From: Ascidiaceihabitans donghaensis
Lineage (GTDB): Bacteria; Pseudomonadota; Alphaproteobacteria; Rhodobacterales; Rhodobacteraceae
Direction: 5' to 3'
Assembly (NCBI RefSeq): GCF_900302465.1
Contig: NZ_OMOR01000001.1
Location: 2,604,001-2,668,000 of the forward strand
Length of the DNA: 64,000 bases
In this document: positions 61,550 through 64,000 of the stretch, in pieces
Layout: each line of letters begins with the position of its first letter
Numbering within the stretch: the stretch's first letter is position 1
Program-made: the position numbers and the translations under genes
The notes under the pieces: model-generated
Told to the model about the DNA's origin: nothing
The model's input: the letters and a program-made list of their open reading frames with translations, nothing else
Databases searched by the model: none

Positions 61550-61640
61550 TGCCTTCTCCACTCAAATCTTGCGTAAACCCTGCCTTTTCAACAACTTTCT
61601 GCAACGCGGCATAAAACTATTTACAAGGTATACCGAGGTA

Positions 61641-61734
61641 TTGTGCAAATATTTACAAAATAATCGTGATTTTCAAGGGACTTATTGCGCAATTTACGCA
61701 AAGCAAGCGATAACCTCTTTGCATGTAAAATGCA
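61641..61734. promoter_or_regulatory. Three related TTGC/TTTAC-type words in the ScfR-SBP divergent region
   Basis: TTGTGCAAATATTTACAAAA (61641-61660), TTGCGCAATTTACGCAAA (61685-61702) and TTTGCATGTAAAATGCA (61718-61734) are imperfect palindromes of similar pattern. RamB of actinobacteria binds words of the AA/GTTTGCAAA type, so these are candidate operators for the adjacent regulator, both on itself and on the ABC transporter. Confidence 0.5.
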
Positions 61735-61792
61735 CGCGCAGGCACGGCTGAGGAGACGTCGTCTGAGCTAATCAATCCATGGGAGGATTTTT

Positions 61793-63136
61793 ATGTCCAA
61801 ATCAAACATCACACGTCGCGGCGTGCTGAAGACGGGTGCTGCCGCTGGTGCAGGCCTCGCGCTTCCAACTTACCTCAGCGCCGATGGCCATGCGTACACC
61901 AACGCACCGCAGGGCGACACAGTCACTCTGGGCTTCAACGTACCACAGTCTGGCCCTTATGCCGACGAAGGTGCCGATGAACTGCGCGCATACGAACTGG
62001 CCGTTGAGCACCTGAACGGCGAAGGCGACGCCGGGATGATGAACACGTTCTCGTCCAAAGCCCTTAAGGGCAACGGTATCCTGGGCAAGAAAGTAACATA
62101 CGTCACAGGCGACACGCAGACAAAGTCTGATGCGGCGCGTGCGTCTGCCAAATCCATGATCGAAAAAGACGGCGCTGTGATGATCACAGGCGGCTCTTCT
62201 TCCGGTGTTGCGGTTGCGGTTCAGGCACTTTGCCAAGACGCGGGCGTCATCTTTATGGCCGGCCTCACGCACTCCAACGACACAACGGGTAAAGACAAGC
62301 GGGCCAACGGCTTCCGCCACTTCTTTAACTCATACATGTCCGGTGCGGCATTGGCGCCAGTTTTGGCGGCAAACTACGGTACAGACCGTAAAGCCTACCA
62401 CCTGACAGCCGACTACAACTGGGGCTACACAACGGAAGAAGCGGTTCGCTCTTCCACGGAAGCCATGGGTTGGGAAACAGTAAACGCAGTGAAAACACCA
62501 CTGGCGTCCACAGACTTCTCGTCCTACATCGCGCCAGTTTTGAACTCCGGTGCTGACGTTCTGGTTCTGAACCACTACGGCGGGAACATGGTAAACTCGC
62601 TCACAAACGCCGTTCAGTTCGGTCTGCGTGACAAAACAATCAACAACAAGAACTTCGAAATTGTTGTTCCATTGTACTCTCGCCTGATGGCGAAAGGTGC
62701 GGGCGCCAACGTTAAGGGCATCTTCGGCTCTACAAACTGGCACTGGTCCTTGACGGATGAAGGTTCCAAAGCCTTCGTTAAATCCTTCGGCACCAAGTAC
62801 GGCTTCCCACCCTCGCAGGCAGCGCACACATGCTACGTGCAGACTATGCTCTATGCTGATGCGTGTGAACGTGCAGGCACATTCAACCCTTGTGGCGTTG
62901 TTGAAGCGCTTGAAGGCTTTGAATTCGACGGCATGGGCAACGGCAAAACGCTGTACCGCGCCGAAGATCACCAGTGCTTCAAAGACGTTCTGGTTGTGAA
63001 GGGTAAAGAGAACCCGACAAGCGAATTCGACCTTCTCGAAATCGTTGAAGTCACACCAGTTGAGCAAGTGACATACGCGCCAGACCACCCACAAGTGGCA
63101 GGCGGTTCCTTGGGTGCATGTAACCCGGGCGCATAA
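61793..63136 (+). CDS. ABC transporter substrate-binding protein (branched-chain amino acid/amide type) with Tat signal
   Basis: 447 residues, preceded by GGGAGG. A twin-arginine motif 'NITRRGVLKTGAAAG' starts a Tat-type leader that ends near 'LSADGHA'. The mature part is a type I periplasmic binding fold of the Leu/Ile/Val or urea/short-chain-amide type ('LGFNVPQSGPYADEGADELR', 'VTYVTGDTQTKSDAARASAK', 'MITGGSSSGVAVAVQALC' and 'HLTADYNWGYT'). The substrate is uncertain. A terminator-like hairpin follows the stop, before the permease gene. Confidence 0.9.
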   Translation: MSKSNITRRGVLKTGAAAGAGLALPTYLSADGHAYTNAPQGDTVTLGFNVPQSGPYADEGADELRAYELAVEHLNGEGDAGMMNTFSSKALKGNGILGKKVTYVTGDTQTKSDAARASAKSMIEKDGAVMITGGSSSGVAVAVQALCQDAGVIFMAGLTHSNDTTGKDKRANGFRHFFNSYMSGAALAPVLAANYGTDRKAYHLTADYNWGYTTEEAVRSSTEAMGWETVNAVKTPLASTDFSSYIAPVLNSGADVLVLNHYGGNMVNSLTNAVQFGLRDKTINNKNFEIVVPLYSRLMAKGAGANVKGIFGSTNWHWSLTDEGSKAFVKSFGTKYGFPPSQAAHTCYVQTMLYADACERAGTFNPCGVVEALEGFEFDGMGNGKTLYRAEDHQCFKDVLVVKGKENPTSEFDLLEIVEVTPVEQVTYAPDHPQVAGGSLGACNPGA

Positions 63137-63148
63137 GCGTAACACTTT

Positions 63149-63173
63149 GAGGGCGGGACTGGTTTCCGCCCTC
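63149..63173 (+). terminator. Hairpin after the substrate-binding protein gene
   Basis: GAGGGCGG (63149-63156) pairs with CCGCCCTC (63166-63173) around ACTGGTTTC, followed by TTCTTAA. It lies between the substrate-binding protein gene and the permease gene and probably attenuates downstream expression. Confidence 0.75.
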
Positions 63174-63254
63174 TTCTTAAGCGGCATTTCAAAGCCGATC
63201 TTTCCCGATTTTCGGCCATAAAGGGCCGGTCTTTCGCTTCATGAGGGTGGCACC

Positions 63255-64000
63255 ATGGACGCAATAGTCTTGCAAATTCTAAACGGTCTGGACAAAGGAT
63301 CCGCGTATGCGTTGATCGCTTTGGGCCTGACCCTGATCTTCGGCACATTGGGTGTTGTGAACTTCGCACACGGTGCCTTGTTCATGATTGGCGCGTTCTG
63401 CGCCGTGACCCTCAGCCGCATCCTGACCTGGAGCCACATCGTTGTGGACGAAAGCCAAAAGGACTTCCTGGGCAACCCGCTCAAGGTCGAAGTCCCTTAT
63501 CTGTATGACTGGTTTGGACAGGCAACCGGAGATGTCATCATTGATTGGGCCGTGCCACTGTCCATTCTGTTCTCGATCCCTGTCATGATCGCCATTGGTT
63601 TCATCATGGAACGTGGCTTGATCAAGCACTTTTACAAACGCCCCCACGCGGATCAGATCCTTGTAACATTCGGCCTTGCCATCGTTTTGCAAGAGGTCAT
63701 CAAGTATTACTATGGTGCCAACCCGATCCCGACACCGGCGCCTGCCGCCTTTGCGGGGTCCTATGATTTCGGATCGCTTTTGGGCTTTGATCCCAACACC
63801 ATCATCTACCCCTACTGGCGCTTGGTATACTTTGCCTTTGCCGCTGTGATCATCGGGGCCGTCTTTGCCTTCTTGCAGTTCACCACCTTCGGGATGGTGG
63901 TGCGTGCGGGCATGGCAGACCGCGAAACCGTTGGCCTGCTGGGTATCAACATCGACAAACGTTTTACCATCATGTTCGGCATTGCGGCCGCAGTCGCGGG
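63255..64000 (+). CDS. Branched-chain amino acid-type ABC permease (LivH-like), 3' end outside window
   Basis: About 248 codons are visible, beginning at the ATG at 63255 and open to the right edge. Its N-terminus has 'GLDKGSAYALIALGLTLIFG' and 'VVNFAHGALFMIGAFCAVTL', the LivH/UrtB permease signature, with further helices at about 95-120 and 190-215. A family-specific 'RPHADQILVTFGLAIVLQEV' lies in the middle. An insert with 'DESQKDFLGNPLKVEVPYLY' after helix 2 is longer than in LivH. It follows the binding-protein gene and presumably precedes LivM- and ATPase-type genes. Confidence 0.9.
   Translation, partial: MDAIVLQILNGLDKGSAYALIALGLTLIFGTLGVVNFAHGALFMIGAFCAVTLSRILTWSHIVVDESQKDFLGNPLKVEVPYLYDWFGQATGDVIIDWAVPLSILFSIPVMIAIGFIMERGLIKHFYKRPHADQILVTFGLAIVLQEVIKYYYGANPIPTPAPAAFAGSYDFGSLLGFDPNTIIYPYWRLVYFAFAAVIIGAVFAFLQFTTFGMVVRAGMADRETVGLLGINIDKRFTIMFGIAAAVA

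Noticed and set aside
1-64000. CRISPR array, IS element, prophage or toxin-antitoxin pair
   Set aside because: No regularly spaced repeats, transposase, phage structural gene or clear antitoxin pairing was recognised. The only repeats are the short hairpin elements reported above.

Overview
The window is a chromosomal segment of an alphaproteobacterium, most likely a marine member of the Rhodobacterales (Roseobacter group). Evidence: moderate GC; class I polyhydroxyalkanoate genes under a PhaR-type regulator; a GapR/DUF2312 protein; DUF2842 next to purA; a RamB/ScfR-type short-chain fatty acyl regulator; and many ATGA or TGATG stop-start overlaps. It reads as core chromosome. I see no insertion sequence, prophage, CRISPR array, integrase or rRNA.

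Layout. 1-9508: a partial DUF2065 gene, hflC-hflK, gor, rpiA, a glutathione transferase with L-serine dehydratase, an FkbM methyltransferase, a DMT exporter and thiN. 9651-19766: a 772-residue acidic protein closed by a strong terminator, an MFS exporter, DUF2842-purA, two small conserved genes, a cobalt-type nitrile hydratase operon (alpha, beta, activator), secG and pyrG. 19868-24803: a co-oriented run with a membrane protein, an SMP-30/strictosidine-synthase-like protein, rlmJ, DUF1330, a secreted protein, a TerB protein and a PhnD-like protein. 24914-33040: a polar-amino-acid ABC transporter followed by two glutamine-synthetase-like ligases around a class I amidotransferase, then a PuuB-like oxidase; together this looks like uptake and gamma-glutamylation-dependent breakdown of an amine such as putrescine.

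33136-41662: a DegT aminotransferase and then the PHA locus: phaR, an unrelated oxidoreductase/LysR divergent pair, phaP, an unknown gene, phaC, and divergent phaZ. Sites of the CTGC-N3-GCAG type lie upstream of phaR and phaP, and TGCTGCA repeats lie between phaC and phaZ. 41802-49170: alpha/beta hydrolases, a four-gene overlapping hydrolase/VOC/M15-like operon, an MFS exporter and thrS.

49366-51917 holds the most interesting system: a complete bufferin-type RiPP locus. It has a DUF2282 precursor with a signal peptide and four Cys, a DUF692 MNIO enzyme, a DUF2063 partner and a DoxX protein. A 13-bp hairpin separates the precursor gene from the enzyme genes. 51906-64000: an ArsC-like protein, a cold-shock protein, tRNA-Thr(TGT), a sulfotransferase-like protein, gapR, a TIGR01244 phosphatase-like protein, a SpoA-domain protein with an LPDL-repeat tail, a symporter-histidine kinase with a small membrane protein and a stand-alone receiver, a RamB/ScfR regulator, and the start of a branched-chain amino-acid-type ABC operon that runs off the right edge.

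All assignments come from reading motifs and protein sequence. No database search was run, so family names are recognition calls and start sites are inferred from Shine-Dalgarno spacing and overlaps.
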